In this document: piece by piece, positions 20,543-28,780 of the stretch | Numbering within the stretch: the stretch's first letter is position 1 | Layout of the letters: every line of letters begins with the position of its first letter | Assembly (NCBI RefSeq): GCF_014174305.1 | Contig: NZ_JABEQH010000027.1 | Location: forward strand, 1 to 42,984 | DNA length: 42,984 bases | Source of the DNA: Gluconacetobacter johannae | GTDB lineage: Bacteria > Pseudomonadota > Alphaproteobacteria > Acetobacterales > Acetobacteraceae | Reading direction: 5' to 3' | The notes under the pieces: model-generated | Told to the model about the DNA's origin: nothing | What the model saw: only the letters and a program-made list of their open reading frames with translations | Databases searched by the model: none | Made by a program: the position numbers and the translations under genes

Positions 20543-21168
20543 TGACCCGCCCCCCTTCCCGCCCGTCGCGTCCCACCCATGCGGCCCGCATGGCGCTGTC
20601 CGCGCTGCTGCCGATGCTGGTGCTGGCGGGCTGCGCGTCGCCGCCGGTGCGCTTCTACACGCTGGGGGCGCCGGCGATCGCGACCGGCGCGGTGCCCGTC
20701 ACCGCGTCCCCGCTCGCCACCGCCACCCCGGTCGTCGAGGTCGGGCGGATCGTCCTGCCGGATTACCTGGACGGGCAGGACATCGTGGTCCGCGCCGGCA
20801 ACCAGATCGAACGCAGCGCCGGCGGCCGATGGGCCAGCCGCTTGTCGGTGGGGGCCACCGACCTGATTACCGCGCGCCTGGCGCAGGCCCGGACGGACCT
20901 GTTCGTCACCGACCAGCCCCAGCCCCTGCCGGCGACATGGCGCCTGACGGTGAATATCAGCCGGCTGGACGTGACGCGCGACGGCGCGGCGGCGCTGGAC
21001 GCCGACTGGTCGATCATCCCGCACGACCCGCACCTGCCCATCCTGCGTAGCCGCGCCAGCCTCACGCAGTCGGGCTCCGCCGCCACCGACGGCGCGGTGG
21101 CGACCCTGACGCAGGCGCTGCTGGACAAGCTGGCCGACCGGATCGTGGCCGGCTGGCCCAAAGGATAA
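20539..21168 (+). CDS. PqiC/YmbA-type auxiliary lipoprotein of the MCE transporter
   Basis: This 209-residue lipoprotein has a hydrophobic signal ending in the lipobox LAGCASPP (Cys near residue 32). It carries the ABC-type transport auxiliary lipoprotein domain: RFYTLGAP, then VEVGRIVLPDYLDGQDIVVR and AGNQIERSAGGRWAS. In E. coli the PqiC lipoprotein partners the PqiB MCE protein at the outer membrane, and a similar role is expected here. It is the last gene of the four-gene MCE operon, overlapping mlaD by 4 bases. No MlaA or MlaC is adjacent. Confidence 0.88.
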   Translation: MMTRPPSRPSRPTHAARMALSALLPMLVLAGCASPPVRFYTLGAPAIATGAVPVTASPLATATPVVEVGRIVLPDYLDGQDIVVRAGNQIERSAGGRWASRLSVGATDLITARLAQARTDLFVTDQPQPLPATWRLTVNISRLDVTRDGAAALDADWSIIPHDPHLPILRSRASLTQSGSAATDGAVATLTQALLDKLADRIVAGWPKG

Positions 21169-21197
21169 GCTTTCGGGGCATCAGGCCGATCGACAAA

Positions 21198-21238
21198 GGC
21201 AAGGGCCGAGGCCCTTGCCGGGTTCGGGCAGCGCCCGA
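21198..21238. terminator. Two hairpins between convergent operons
   Basis: The first stem is GGCAAGGGC / GCCCTTGCC (9 bases, loop CGAG, 21198-21219). The second is TCGGGC / GCCCGA (21224-21238). They lie in the 75-base gap between the plus-strand MCE operon and the minus-strand purine genes and could end transcription from both sides. Neither has a long T-run. Confidence 0.55.
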
Positions 21239-21243
21239 CCTTC

Positions 21244-22377
21244 CTACGGCGCAGCAGGCGCCGCTTCGGGCACGTGCGTGGCATAGCGGTCCCAGTTGCG
21301 GGACAGTTCGCGCACCACCACGCTGCCGACCTGATAGGCCGCGACGACCGATGGCAGGTAGCCGGAATAGCCGCCCTCGCTCGCCTCGGACTTCAGCAGG
21401 TCGGCCGCCGTCTGGCCCGGCGGCGGCATGTCGAAATTGCTGGCGGTCCGCAGCAGCAGCACGCGGTTCAGATCCACGCGCCCGGCCTGCGCCTGCAAGG
21501 ACAGCGCCTGCATGAAGCCGACATCCTCCTCGGCCGTGGTGGCGAAAACGCCCTTGCCCTCGGTCCAGTAGCGCACCCAGCGCTCGGCCCAGTCATTCAT
21601 CCGGGCGCCGACCCAGAAGGTCTCGCCCGACAGCGTATCGCCCAGCAGGACCGACGGGGGCGCCTGCGCGGGGACGAAGCCCTTGTACCGCGCGCGGATC
21701 GCCTTCAGCGCCGTGGTGTCCTCCAGCGGCAGCGAGCGCGTCAGGGCATAGGCCCAGCCGACCAGCCCCGGATTGAGCGTATAGGCCATGTCGCCCGACA
21801 GGGAATGCAGCGGCGGCACCGGCCGTTCGTCCGGGCGGCTGCCCTGCACGGGCGTATAGCCGTCGGGCCAGTCCGCCGGGATTTCACGCGCGTCGATCGC
21901 ATGAGCCAGCCCCCCGTTGATGACGCGCGGCGCCCAGACCGCCGAGCCGACCGACCCGAATTTCGGGTCGATCCCGGCAATGCCCGCCAGCACGAAATAG
22001 GCCTGGCGCAGGTCGAAGCGCGGGTCGAGGACCAGGGCGGTGATGGCCGAGGCCATATGTTCCGGCCCTTCGCCGCTGGCGATGCCCAGCACCTGCAGGT
22101 CGGGGTTGTAGCGCATCACGCCATGCCAGGTGCCGGGGGCCGGCAGTTCCTGCTTCAGCGGCAGCTTCTCGACCCACGTCTGGAATTCGCCCGGCATGTC
22201 GCCGGTGTCCTTGCCGATCTCGAACGTGGTCACGACGACCACCCGCACCGGGATCGGCGCGGTGGCGGCGGCGGTGGCGGCCGCGCGCGCCGGGGCCGGG
22301 GCCATCAGGCCGGCCGCGATCCCGGCCCCCATCACGCAGGCCCCCATCATGCCTGTCAGGCGCACTGTCAGTTTCAT
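21244..22377 (-). CDS. Purine nucleoside permease family protein (NUP), exported
   Basis: This 377-residue protein has a signal peptide (about 1-33, ending ARAAA). It resembles the NUP family, named after the Candida nucleoside permease and distantly related to nucleoside phosphorylases. Features are PIPVRVVVVTTFEIGKDTGD, EFQTWVEKLPL, LVLDPRFDLRQAYFVLAGIA, GIDPKFGSVGSAVWAPRVI and EEDVGFMQALSLQAQAGRVD. The soluble fold with a signal peptide argues for a periplasmic nucleoside-binding or cleaving protein rather than a membrane permease. Its start overlaps the adenosine deaminase stop (ATGA), so it works with that enzyme in purine nucleoside use. Confidence 0.8.
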   Translation of the reverse strand: MKLTVRLTGMMGACVMGAGIAAGLMAPAPARAAATAAATAPIPVRVVVVTTFEIGKDTGDMPGEFQTWVEKLPLKQELPAPGTWHGVMRYNPDLQVLGIASGEGPEHMASAITALVLDPRFDLRQAYFVLAGIAGIDPKFGSVGSAVWAPRVINGGLAHAIDAREIPADWPDGYTPVQGSRPDERPVPPLHSLSGDMAYTLNPGLVGWAYALTRSLPLEDTTALKAIRARYKGFVPAQAPPSVLLGDTLSGETFWVGARMNDWAERWVRYWTEGKGVFATTAEEDVGFMQALSLQAQAGRVDLNRVLLLRTASNFDMPPPGQTAADLLKSEASEGGYSGYLPSVVAAYQVGSVVVRELSRNWDRYATHVPEAAPAAP

Positions 22378-23954
22378 CCGTTCCCCTCTTGCCGACCGGT
22401 CGCGGCCCCCCGGCCGCCCTCGCCGATCAGTCCGATCTCGAAATCATGAAGCCGCCGCTCCAGCTCCCATTGCAGGCGCGCCTTGTCGCTGCGGGCCAGC
22501 AGGTCGTGGCAGGCGCCCCGCGCCGGAGCCGGCCCGGCGGGCACGGCGGCGCAGGCCGCGACCATGCGGTAGGGCGCGGTGCTGCGCCACAGGCTGTCGC
22601 CCGGCACGAACGCATATTCCAGCCCGGCGCGCGACAGGTCGCGCAGCGCCCCGTACTCCAGCGCATAGGTCGTCGCCGCGCGTTCGTATTCCCGCGTCAG
22701 GTCGATGCGCGACACGCCCTCGTCATCCGTCGACAGGGCCACCGGAACGCCGGCGGCGCGATAGGCGGTGAAGGGATGGGCCGCGCCGGCGACGCCCAGG
22801 ATGACGTCGTTGCTGGTCAGGTTGATTTCCACCATCACCCGGCGGCGCGCCATCTCGGCCATCAGCCCGTCCGGGTCGTCCTCATGCTCGATATCGACGC
22901 CATGGCCGATCCGCCGCGCCCCCGCGACCTCGACCGCCTCGCGGATATGGCCGCGCAGCCCCTCGGGCGGGACCAGCCCCGGCGCCAGCTCCCCGGCATG
23001 CAGCGACAGCTTCACCTGCGGGTCGCGACGGGCCAGCCAGCCGAACATACGCATGTGCAGGCTGTAGTCGCGCATGGCCACGGCATCGTCCTCGGGCGCC
23101 ACGATGTTCACGCCCACGAAACGCGGATCGGCCTTGACCAGCGCATAGCCGAAATCGAGCTGCGGGAAGACCATGGCCGGCGGCATGGTGCGGACCGTCT
23201 GGTACAGGTAGCGCACCGCAACGCCGCACCCCGGCCGCGCCTGGGCGGTGCCGCAGCGCAGCACGTCGCGCATGCGCCCCTCCATCGCGTCCACCTCCTG
23301 CCGGGCCGCGGCCACCAGCGCGGGCAGCGCCGGCGCCATCGCCTGGTCGGCGGCGGCGAACCCCTCGTCGTGCAGCGGGTACTTCAGGCCCAGCCGCGCC
23401 ACCGGCAGCAGTTGCGGCGAGACCATCAGTTCCAGATACAGGACATGGTCGCCCGCCGCATGGGTCACGGCCTCGGCCAGCATGTCGCCGCCATGCGTGG
23501 CCTCGACCGGCATGAAGCGCGCGAAGGTCGCGAAGAAATGGTCATGCCCCGACCGGTCATCCGCCGTGGGCACGAAATCGCGCATCGACAGCGCGTCGAT
23601 CATCCGCGCCCGGTCGTCGGGGCGGGCGGCAAGGTCGCCGGCCGGCACCTGTCCGGGCGCGGGCGCCGGCGCGCAGGGGCCGGACAGGACGCGCCCCTGG
23701 CCGGGGGCCACGCACAGGCCGTCCCGCGCCGCCCAGTCCAGCAGGCTTTCGGCATAGATCGCCCCGGCCAGATGGTTGTGCAGGTCCGCCCCCTTGGGCA
23801 TGGCGCGCAGCACGACCGCCAGGCGGTCGGGGTCGTGGCGGATGTGCTCGAAGGCCATATCCGCCGGGTCCGGCGCTGCAGCGGCGGGCATGACGGCCCA
23901 GGGCAGGAAGGCGAGGCCCCCGGCCAGGGCGCAGGCGACGGCGATTCGTGACAT
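22374..23954 (-). CDS. Exported adenosine deaminase (ADGF-like)
   Basis: Adenosine deaminase converts adenosine to inosine and ammonia. The 526-residue protein carries a signal peptide (about 1-27, ending AAAAP), so it acts in the periplasm or outside, unlike housekeeping Add. Metal ligands and catalytic residues are visible: HNH in GADLHNHLAGA (59-61), KLSLHAGEL with the catalytic His-Ala-Gly-Glu, RRIGHGVDIE, and VALSTDDEGVSR with the Asp pair. An insertion between the first strand and barrel is like secreted ADGF/CECR1-type enzymes. Cys pairs (GLCVAPG, SGPCAP; RCGTAQARPGCG) may form disulphides. The start is the ATG at 23954. It is coupled to the downstream NUP gene. Confidence 0.88.
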   Translation of the reverse strand: MSRIAVACALAGGLAFLPWAVMPAAAAPDPADMAFEHIRHDPDRLAVVLRAMPKGADLHNHLAGAIYAESLLDWAARDGLCVAPGQGRVLSGPCAPAPAPGQVPAGDLAARPDDRARMIDALSMRDFVPTADDRSGHDHFFATFARFMPVEATHGGDMLAEAVTHAAGDHVLYLELMVSPQLLPVARLGLKYPLHDEGFAAADQAMAPALPALVAAARQEVDAMEGRMRDVLRCGTAQARPGCGVAVRYLYQTVRTMPPAMVFPQLDFGYALVKADPRFVGVNIVAPEDDAVAMRDYSLHMRMFGWLARRDPQVKLSLHAGELAPGLVPPEGLRGHIREAVEVAGARRIGHGVDIEHEDDPDGLMAEMARRRVMVEINLTSNDVILGVAGAAHPFTAYRAAGVPVALSTDDEGVSRIDLTREYERAATTYALEYGALRDLSRAGLEYAFVPGDSLWRSTAPYRMVAACAAVPAGPAPARGACHDLLARSDKARLQWELERRLHDFEIGLIGEGGRGAATGRQEGNG

Positions 23955-24004
23955 GCGGCCATGGTGGAGCGATCGATTCCAAAACGCAACAGGGCCCCGG
24001 GGGA

Positions 24005-24235
24005 TCAGCAGTCGGGGGCCGCGTCCGGCCCGATGGGCCGGAAACGGGGCACACCCTCCACGTCCTCGACCCACATCGACAGGGGACGGACCCAGTAATC
24101 GCCCCCGGCCTCGCTGCGATAGGTGACCAGCCATTCCTCGGTCTCGGAATGGCGGCCGACGCACAGCAGGGTGTAAAGCCCGCCCTTGTAGTGCCGGTAC
24201 AGCCCCGGCCGCGTCCTGTCGTCGGTTGCGGTCAT
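24005..24235 (-). CDS. DUF1653 family protein
   Basis: This is a small 76-residue protein with the DUF1653 pattern: PGLYRHYKGGLYTLLCVGRH, then EWLVTYRSEAGGDYWVRPLS and a C-terminus that includes RFRPIG. The family is widespread, of unknown function and probably a small beta-rich fold. The ATG at 24235 is used because the upstream frame has no family similarity. It lies 50 bases upstream of the adenosine deaminase gene on the same strand. Confidence 0.88.
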   Translation of the reverse strand: MTATDDRTRPGLYRHYKGGLYTLLCVGRHSETEEWLVTYRSEAGGDYWVRPLSMWVEDVEGVPRFRPIGPDAAPDC

Positions 24236-24351
24236 GCGTCGTTTCCCCCCGTGATGCGTTGCCTGTTGCGTCTCGCCCCCCGCGCCGGCCGGGGCTATCA
24301 TCGCGACGGCCGTGCCACGGCGGCCGGCACGAACCGACGGAACTTCATCGC

Positions 24352-24912
24352 ATGAACCGCCTGCCCCGTCATATGCTTGCCCTTCTCCTCGTGACGGCGG
24401 CGTCGGCCCTGGACCGGCCCGCCGGGGCGGCGCCCGCCCAACACCCATCCCACACCGCCCTTCCCGATGGTCCGGTCGTGCTGACGCAGCAGCCGGGCAC
24501 GGCCCTGGACCAGACGGCGCGCCGGCTCAATGCCGGCGACCTCGCGGCGGCGGCCAAGCGCGGCGACACGCCGGTGGTGCTGGTGGGCTCCGCGCCGCTT
24601 TCGACCCGGCCGGGGGAAACGGCGCTGTTCGTGCAGTTGCAATCCGCCGCCCTGTGCGGGTCCGCCGGATGCGCCACGTCGGTCTACCTGCAAAAGGGCC
24701 ATGGCGAGTGGAGCAAGGTGCTGGATTCGGTCAGCGGCCCGGTCTCGCTGTCGCGCCGGACCCACGGCGGCATGCACGACCTGGTCATCAACGGGACCGA
24801 TCGCTGGGTCTGGAACGGCCACGCCTATCGCGACACCATGCCGGCCCCGCCGATGGACGATCTGCGCCGCTCGATCGAACGCTACCAGGCGCAGCATCCG
24901 AAACCGCACTGA
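24352..24912 (+). CDS. Hypothetical exported protein
   Basis: This 186-residue protein is not a family I recognise. The start ATG at 24352 opens a signal peptide (MNRLPRHMLALLLVTAASAL, then a likely cut near AGAAPA). The mature part has a compact domain with two cysteines in ALCGSAGCATSVYL, probably a disulphide, and ends in a proline- and charge-rich tail. The layout SAALCGSAGCATSVYLQKG followed by a WVWNGHAY stretch resembles small periplasmic proteins of acetic acid bacteria. The frame stays open further upstream, but that part is not signal-like. It is divergent from the DUF1653 gene. Confidence 0.7.
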   Translation: MNRLPRHMLALLLVTAASALDRPAGAAPAQHPSHTALPDGPVVLTQQPGTALDQTARRLNAGDLAAAAKRGDTPVVLVGSAPLSTRPGETALFVQLQSAALCGSAGCATSVYLQKGHGEWSKVLDSVSGPVSLSRRTHGGMHDLVINGTDRWVWNGHAYRDTMPAPPMDDLRRSIERYQAQHPKPH

Positions 24913-24923
24913 CGGGATGGGCG

Positions 24924-24997
24924 TGGAGCGGGTGAAGGGAATCGAACCCTCGTATGCAGCTTGGGAAGCTGCCGTTCTACCATTGAACTACACCCGC
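24924..24997 (-). tRNA. tRNA-Gly (CCC)
   Basis: The reverse strand folds as a full cloverleaf of 74 bases including an encoded CCA. The acceptor stem pairs GCGGGTG with CACCCGC, and the T-arm reads GGTTCGATTCC. The anticodon stem GCAGC/GCTGC encloses the loop TTCCCAA, giving anticodon CCC. It closely resembles E. coli glyU. Confidence 0.95.
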
Positions 24998-25084
24998 GGC
25001 GCTGACGCCCTATAGCCCAGCGTCGCGGGCGATGCAATCCGTCCAGGCGGGCCGCAGGCAGGCAGGCCGCGCCGGACGCGATGG

Positions 25085-25113
25085 TTGACGACGCCCGCCC
25101 AGATCCGCAATAA
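25085..25113 (+). promoter_or_regulatory. Likely promoter of the SAM-II riboswitch and metZ
   Basis: TTGACG (25085-25090), a 17-base spacer and CAATAA (25108-25113) lie about 35 bases before the riboswitch aptamer. Transcription would start near 25120, upstream of the aptamer as required. Confidence 0.55.
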
Positions 25114-25147
25114 CCCTGTCGTCCGGCGTACCTTGCGGTTTGTCCGG

Positions 25148-25208
25148 GCCCTCGTGATTTGATCGGCCGGCTTGCGACGAGGTTAAACAGACGCGCTAAA
25201 GAGGCCTG
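25148..25208 (+). ncRNA. SAM-II riboswitch (SAM_alpha) upstream of metZ
   Basis: The leader contains the conserved core of the alphaproteobacterial metA/metZ riboswitch: CTCGTGATTTG, then CCGGCTTGC, GAGGTTAAACA and GCTAAAGAGG in order. Stem P1 pairs CCTCGT (25150-25155) with ACGAGG (25177-25182). The downstream GCTAAAGAGGCC can form the pseudoknot with the GGCC of the first loop (25165-25168). SAM binding is expected to lower metZ expression, probably at translation. The aptamer ends about 115 bases before the metZ start, a longer gap than usual for direct masking of the ribosome binding site. Confidence 0.85.
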
Positions 25209-25321
25209 ACTCCGCCACAATCCCGGGGGCGTCACGGTTTCCACGGTCGGATAGCCGCGTCGGGGTGGGCCGGAAGGCCACAGCCTCGGCACTTCTGACG
25301 ATTCTGTTCCGGGAGCTCCTG

Positions 25322-26524
25322 ATGAGCAACGACCCCACCGACACCGCCTACCGTCCCGCGACGCGCCTTCTGCACGCCGGCATCGAGCGCACCCCCTTCG
25401 GCGAGACCAGCGAGGCGATGTTCCTGACGTCGGGTTTCGTCTACGACAATGCGGAGCAGGCCGAGGCGACCTTTACCGGCGATGTCGTCCATTACCAGTA
25501 CAGCCGTTTCGGCAACCCCACGGTCGCGGCGCTGGAACGGCGCCTGGCGGACCTGGAGGGGGCCGAGGCCTGCATCGCGACCTCGACCGGCATGGGCGCG
25601 GTGTCGTCCGCCCTGCTGTCGCACGTCAAGGCCGGCGACCGGGTGGTGGCGTCGCGCGCCCTGTTCGGGTCCTGTCACTGGATCGTCGCCAACCTGCTGC
25701 CGCGCTACGGGGTCGAGACGGTGTTCGTCGATGGTGGCGACCTGGCCGGGTGGGCGGCCGCGCTGTCCCGGCCCACGGCCGCCGTGCTGCTGGAAAGCCC
25801 GTCGAACCCGATGCTGGAAATCCTGGACATCCGCGCCATCGCCGACCTGGCGCACAAGGCCGGGGCCATTGTCGTGGTCGACAACGTCTTCGCCACCCCG
25901 CTGCTGCAGAAGCCGCTGGAACTGGGGGCCGACGTCGTCGTCTATTCCTGCACCAAGCATATCGACGGCCAGGGCCGCGTGCTGGGCGGCGCGGTGCTGG
26001 GCCGCCAGGACTGGATCGCCAACACCCTGCAGCCGTTCACGCGCAACACCGGCAACGCGCTGTCGCCCTTCAACGCCTGGGTCATGCTCAAGGGGCTGGA
26101 GACACTGACCCTGCGCGTCCGCGCGATGACCGAAAACGCCGCCGCCGTCGCCGATTACCTGGCCGGGGCCGAGGGGGTCACGCGGGTGTTCTATCCCGGC
26201 CGGCCGGACCATCCGCAATACGAACTGGCGCAACGCCAGATGACGGGCGGATCGACCCTGGTCGCCTTCGAGGTCGCGGGCGGCAAGGCCGGGGCGTTCG
26301 CCTTCATGAACGCCCTGCGGCTGATCGCGATTTCCAACAACCTGGGCGACGCGCGGTCGATGGTCACCCATCCCGCCACCACCACCCACATGAAGATCAG
26401 CCCCGAGGACCGCGCCCAGCTTGGCATCACCGACGGCGTCATCCGCTTTTCGGTCGGGCTGGAAGACGCCGAGGACCTGAAGAACGACCTGGCCCGCGGC
26501 GTCGTCGCCCTCGGGCTTCGCTGA
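25322..26524 (+). CDS. metZ: MetZ, O-succinylhomoserine sulfhydrylase
   Basis: MetZ is a PLP-dependent enzyme of the Cys/Met-metabolism family that makes homocysteine from O-succinylhomoserine and sulfide. It has 400 residues. Visible elements are HYQYSRFGNPTVAALERRLA, the cofactor loop ATSTGMGAV, SPSNPMLEILDI, and VVDNVFATPLLQKPLELGAD. The PLP lysine (about Lys212) is in SCTKHIDGQGRVLGG, and ISNNLGDARSMVTHPATTTH follows. The length and this pattern fit MetZ better than MetB or MetY. The ATG at 25322 has GGGAG upstream; an in-frame start at 25265 lies in the leader and is rejected. Regulated by the SAM-II riboswitch. Confidence 0.95.
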   Translation: MSNDPTDTAYRPATRLLHAGIERTPFGETSEAMFLTSGFVYDNAEQAEATFTGDVVHYQYSRFGNPTVAALERRLADLEGAEACIATSTGMGAVSSALLSHVKAGDRVVASRALFGSCHWIVANLLPRYGVETVFVDGGDLAGWAAALSRPTAAVLLESPSNPMLEILDIRAIADLAHKAGAIVVVDNVFATPLLQKPLELGADVVVYSCTKHIDGQGRVLGGAVLGRQDWIANTLQPFTRNTGNALSPFNAWVMLKGLETLTLRVRAMTENAAAVADYLAGAEGVTRVFYPGRPDHPQYELAQRQMTGGSTLVAFEVAGGKAGAFAFMNALRLIAISNNLGDARSMVTHPATTTHMKISPEDRAQLGITDGVIRFSVGLEDAEDLKNDLARGVVALGLR

Positions 26525-26546
26525 CGCCCGCAGGCAGGAACCCGCC

Positions 26547-27023
26547 ATGGCCAACGACAGACCGCCTCCCCCCCGGATGGATCCCGACCCGGACGCCGTG
26601 CTGTCCGAGGCCATGGAAAACGCGCCGTGCTACGACGCGACGACCGACGCGATCCGCGTGACCGTCCGCACGTTCTGGCTGGACGACCAGTCCCAGCCGG
26701 ACGCGCACCGCTTCACCTGGGCCTATCGCATCCGGATCGAGAATCACGGCGCCGAGACGGTCCAGCTTCTGCGCCGCACCTGGGACATCACCGACGGCTC
26801 GGGCCGGATCGAGCATGTCCATGGCGACGGCGTGGTCGGCGAACAGCCGGTCCTGGAACCCAGCCAGGCGTTCGAATATACCTCGGGGGTGGCGTTGCAG
26901 ACGCCCACCGGCTTCATGCGCGGGCTGTACCACATGATCCGCCCGCACACGCACCAGCAGTTCGACGTCCAGATCCCGCCCTTCAGCCTGGACTGTCCGT
27001 ATCACCCAGCGATCATCCACTGA
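26547..27023 (+). CDS. apaG: ApaG family protein
   Basis: This 158-residue protein carries the ApaG domain (about 35-150), a fibronectin-like beta sandwich: IRVTVRTFWLDDQSQPD, FTWAYRIRIENHGAETVQLL, RRTWDITDGSGRIEHVHGDG and VVGEQPVLEPSQAFEYTSG. The C-terminus includes QFDVQIPPFSLD. ApaG (CorD) is linked to cobalt tolerance and Mg2+ efflux in enterics, and its biochemical role is unclear. It has a non-conserved N-terminal extension of about 30 residues. It starts 22 bases after metZ, so it may share the SAM-regulated transcript. Confidence 0.95.
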   Translation: MANDRPPPPRMDPDPDAVLSEAMENAPCYDATTDAIRVTVRTFWLDDQSQPDAHRFTWAYRIRIENHGAETVQLLRRTWDITDGSGRIEHVHGDGVVGEQPVLEPSQAFEYTSGVALQTPTGFMRGLYHMIRPHTHQQFDVQIPPFSLDCPYHPAIIH

Positions 27024-27106
27024 CGCCCCTTCTCGCCCCTTCCATCTGACCCGCGCGCCTGTTCCCGGATGTTTTCGGGCGGCCGCCTTCCCGGCAAGAC
27101 ACAGTA

Positions 27107-27724
27107 ATGACCTCCTCCGATACGTCCCCCCTGCCCCGTCCCTCGCGCGAGGAGGCGGAAGACGCGATCCGCACCCTGTTGCGCTGGGCCGGCGAGGACC
27201 CGTCGCGCGAGGGGCTGCTGGACACGCCCGGCCGCGTCGTGCGGTCGTACGAGGAATTCTTCCAGGGCTACGGCGACGACCCGGCCGCCATGCTGTCGCG
27301 CACCTTCGCGGAAGTGGAGGATTATGACGAGATCGTCCTGCTGCGCGACATCCGCTTCGAAAGCCATTGCGAACACCACATGGTGCCGATCATCGGCGTG
27401 GCCCATGTCGCCTACCTGCCCCGCACCCGCGTCGTGGGCATCTCCAAGCTGGCGCGGGTGGTCGAGACCTATTCCCGCCGGCTCCAGATCCAGGAACGGC
27501 TGACGGCGCAGATCGCCAACACGATCAACGACGTCCTGCAACCGCACGGCGTCGCGGTCATCGTCGAGGCCGGACATCAATGCATGACGACGCGCGGCGT
27601 GCATCGCCCGGGCGTGTCGATGGTGACCAGCCGCATGCTGGGCGTGTTCCGCAGCAATTCGGACACCCGGCGCGAACTGATGGCGATGCTCAACCGCCCG
27701 TCGGTCGCCAACGCCCACATCTAG
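27107..27724 (+). CDS. folE: FolE, GTP cyclohydrolase I
   Basis: FolE makes 7,8-dihydroneopterin triphosphate from GTP, the first step of folate synthesis. The 205-residue protein has [20 protein letters not shown], then [20 protein letters not shown] with the zinc Cys and His (around residues 88-91). [13 protein letters not shown] follows, and [14 protein letters not shown] contains the second zinc Cys (about 159). The zinc ligands are intact, so it is a type IA, zinc-dependent enzyme. It marks the right end of the high-GC core segment; composition changes right after its stop. Confidence 0.97.
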   Translation: MTSSDTSPLPRPSREEAEDAIRTLLRWAGEDPSREGLLDTPGRVVRSYEEFFQGYGDDPAAMLSRTFAEVEDYDEIVLLRDIRFESHCEHHMVPIIGVAHVAYLPRTRVVGISKLARVVETYSRRLQIQERLTAQIANTINDVLQPHGVAVIVEAGHQCMTTRGVHRPGVSMVTSRMLGVFRSNSDTRRELMAMLNRPSVANAHI

Positions 27725-27911
27725 GCCGTCACGACGCCGGGCAAAGCCGGGATCGTCGCGTTTCACGCCATCGGCCACTGCGGGCAGGCGAGCAAATCCT
27801 GCCAAGGGGCCTGTCCCGAATTCCGGATGTAGGGGGCAATAATGATTGCCTGATTTCAGGGATAAATTTGCCGCGAATCGGTTAAAGACAATTTGGTATG
27901 GTAAATATTAT

Positions 27912-28457
27912 TTATTCTATTGACGTTAGACGAATATTGGCCTCATCGAGTTCACCCTTGCAGATCATATCCTTCACTATTGCAACGGATAAAGAAGGCG
28001 CTTTCGTCTTGGTGCGTTGATACTTCTCGTTGTCGATCTCGATAAAGGTCCTGGTTGACGCATCGAGATAGCCGTAGGCGCACAGATGCTGGTTACGCAC
28101 ATCGGCCATGACGGCAACGACATGATAACGCCTCCTCCCGACCCAGTACTCGGCGACCGAGTCCTGATCGACTCCGGGGTAGTTGAAGGTCACCCCCCGA
28201 GAATGGAGATAATCGAAAACACCCCCCATCAGGGCGCTCATCAGCTTTTGTTTCTTTGGATTGAATTCGAATCCATAATAGAAATAATCCAGATAGATTT
28301 TTTCTTCCTTCGGGAGGGAATTCGGATTGACCCATCCCAGGATGCTCTGAATCGCAGAGGGCTTGGGCTTTGTCTTGACTGGCCGATCGCGGAAAATGAC
28401 AGCCCCACGATGGTTGTAGAAGATCGGAATAATAACGTGTTTCGGACTATCATCCAT
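27912..28457 (-). CDS. Hypothetical protein, AT-rich orphan
   Basis: This 181-residue protein is not a family I recognise. The ATG at 28457 has a perfect AGGAGG 7 bases upstream, a strong sign that the gene is real. It is soluble, with no signal peptide or membrane segment, and rich in aromatic and basic residues (IYLDYFYYGFEFNPKKQK, EYWVGRRRYHVVAVMADVRN). Codon use is clearly less GC-rich than folE and metZ upstream, and it is alone on its strand. This suggests recent acquisition. Without a family match I give no function. Confidence 0.65.
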   Translation of the reverse strand: MDDSPKHVIIPIFYNHRGAVIFRDRPVKTKPKPSAIQSILGWVNPNSLPKEEKIYLDYFYYGFEFNPKKQKLMSALMGGVFDYLHSRGVTFNYPGVDQDSVAEYWVGRRRYHVVAVMADVRNQHLCAYGYLDASTRTFIEIDNEKYQRTKTKAPSLSVAIVKDMICKGELDEANIRLTSIE

Positions 28458-28780
28458 GGGAAGGCCTCCTAAGTCTTGCAATATCAGACCTTTCCCATTC
28501 CCGGCAATGGTCTGACATCAAGTTCATCCATCAATACCAGTACATATTGAGGATGACTGCCAAGGAGGATGTCCTCCATTTTGAAATAGAGCCCGGCCTA
28601 TTGAGAGGACAGGCCGATGAGGCGCAACCGTTTCGGCGGCACCGGGTCGCCCTGCCCAACGCGACCGCGGCGGGGCCCGCCGCAGGCCGCCCACGCTGGG
28701 CCAGGGCACCGAGGCGGTCAGGCATGACAGAACGAAAAATAAGTCTTGAATTATGTCTTACGATATACATATCATAAGAC
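28458..28780. other. Intergenic region between the orphan gene and padR
   Basis: These 323 bases separate two divergent genes. They contain a short palindrome, GGAGGATGTCCTCC (28564-28577), a GC-rich block (28610-28720) unlike the AT-rich flanks, and the PadR palindrome at the right end. Short open frames exist on both strands but none has a convincing start or family pattern. Confidence 0.5.
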
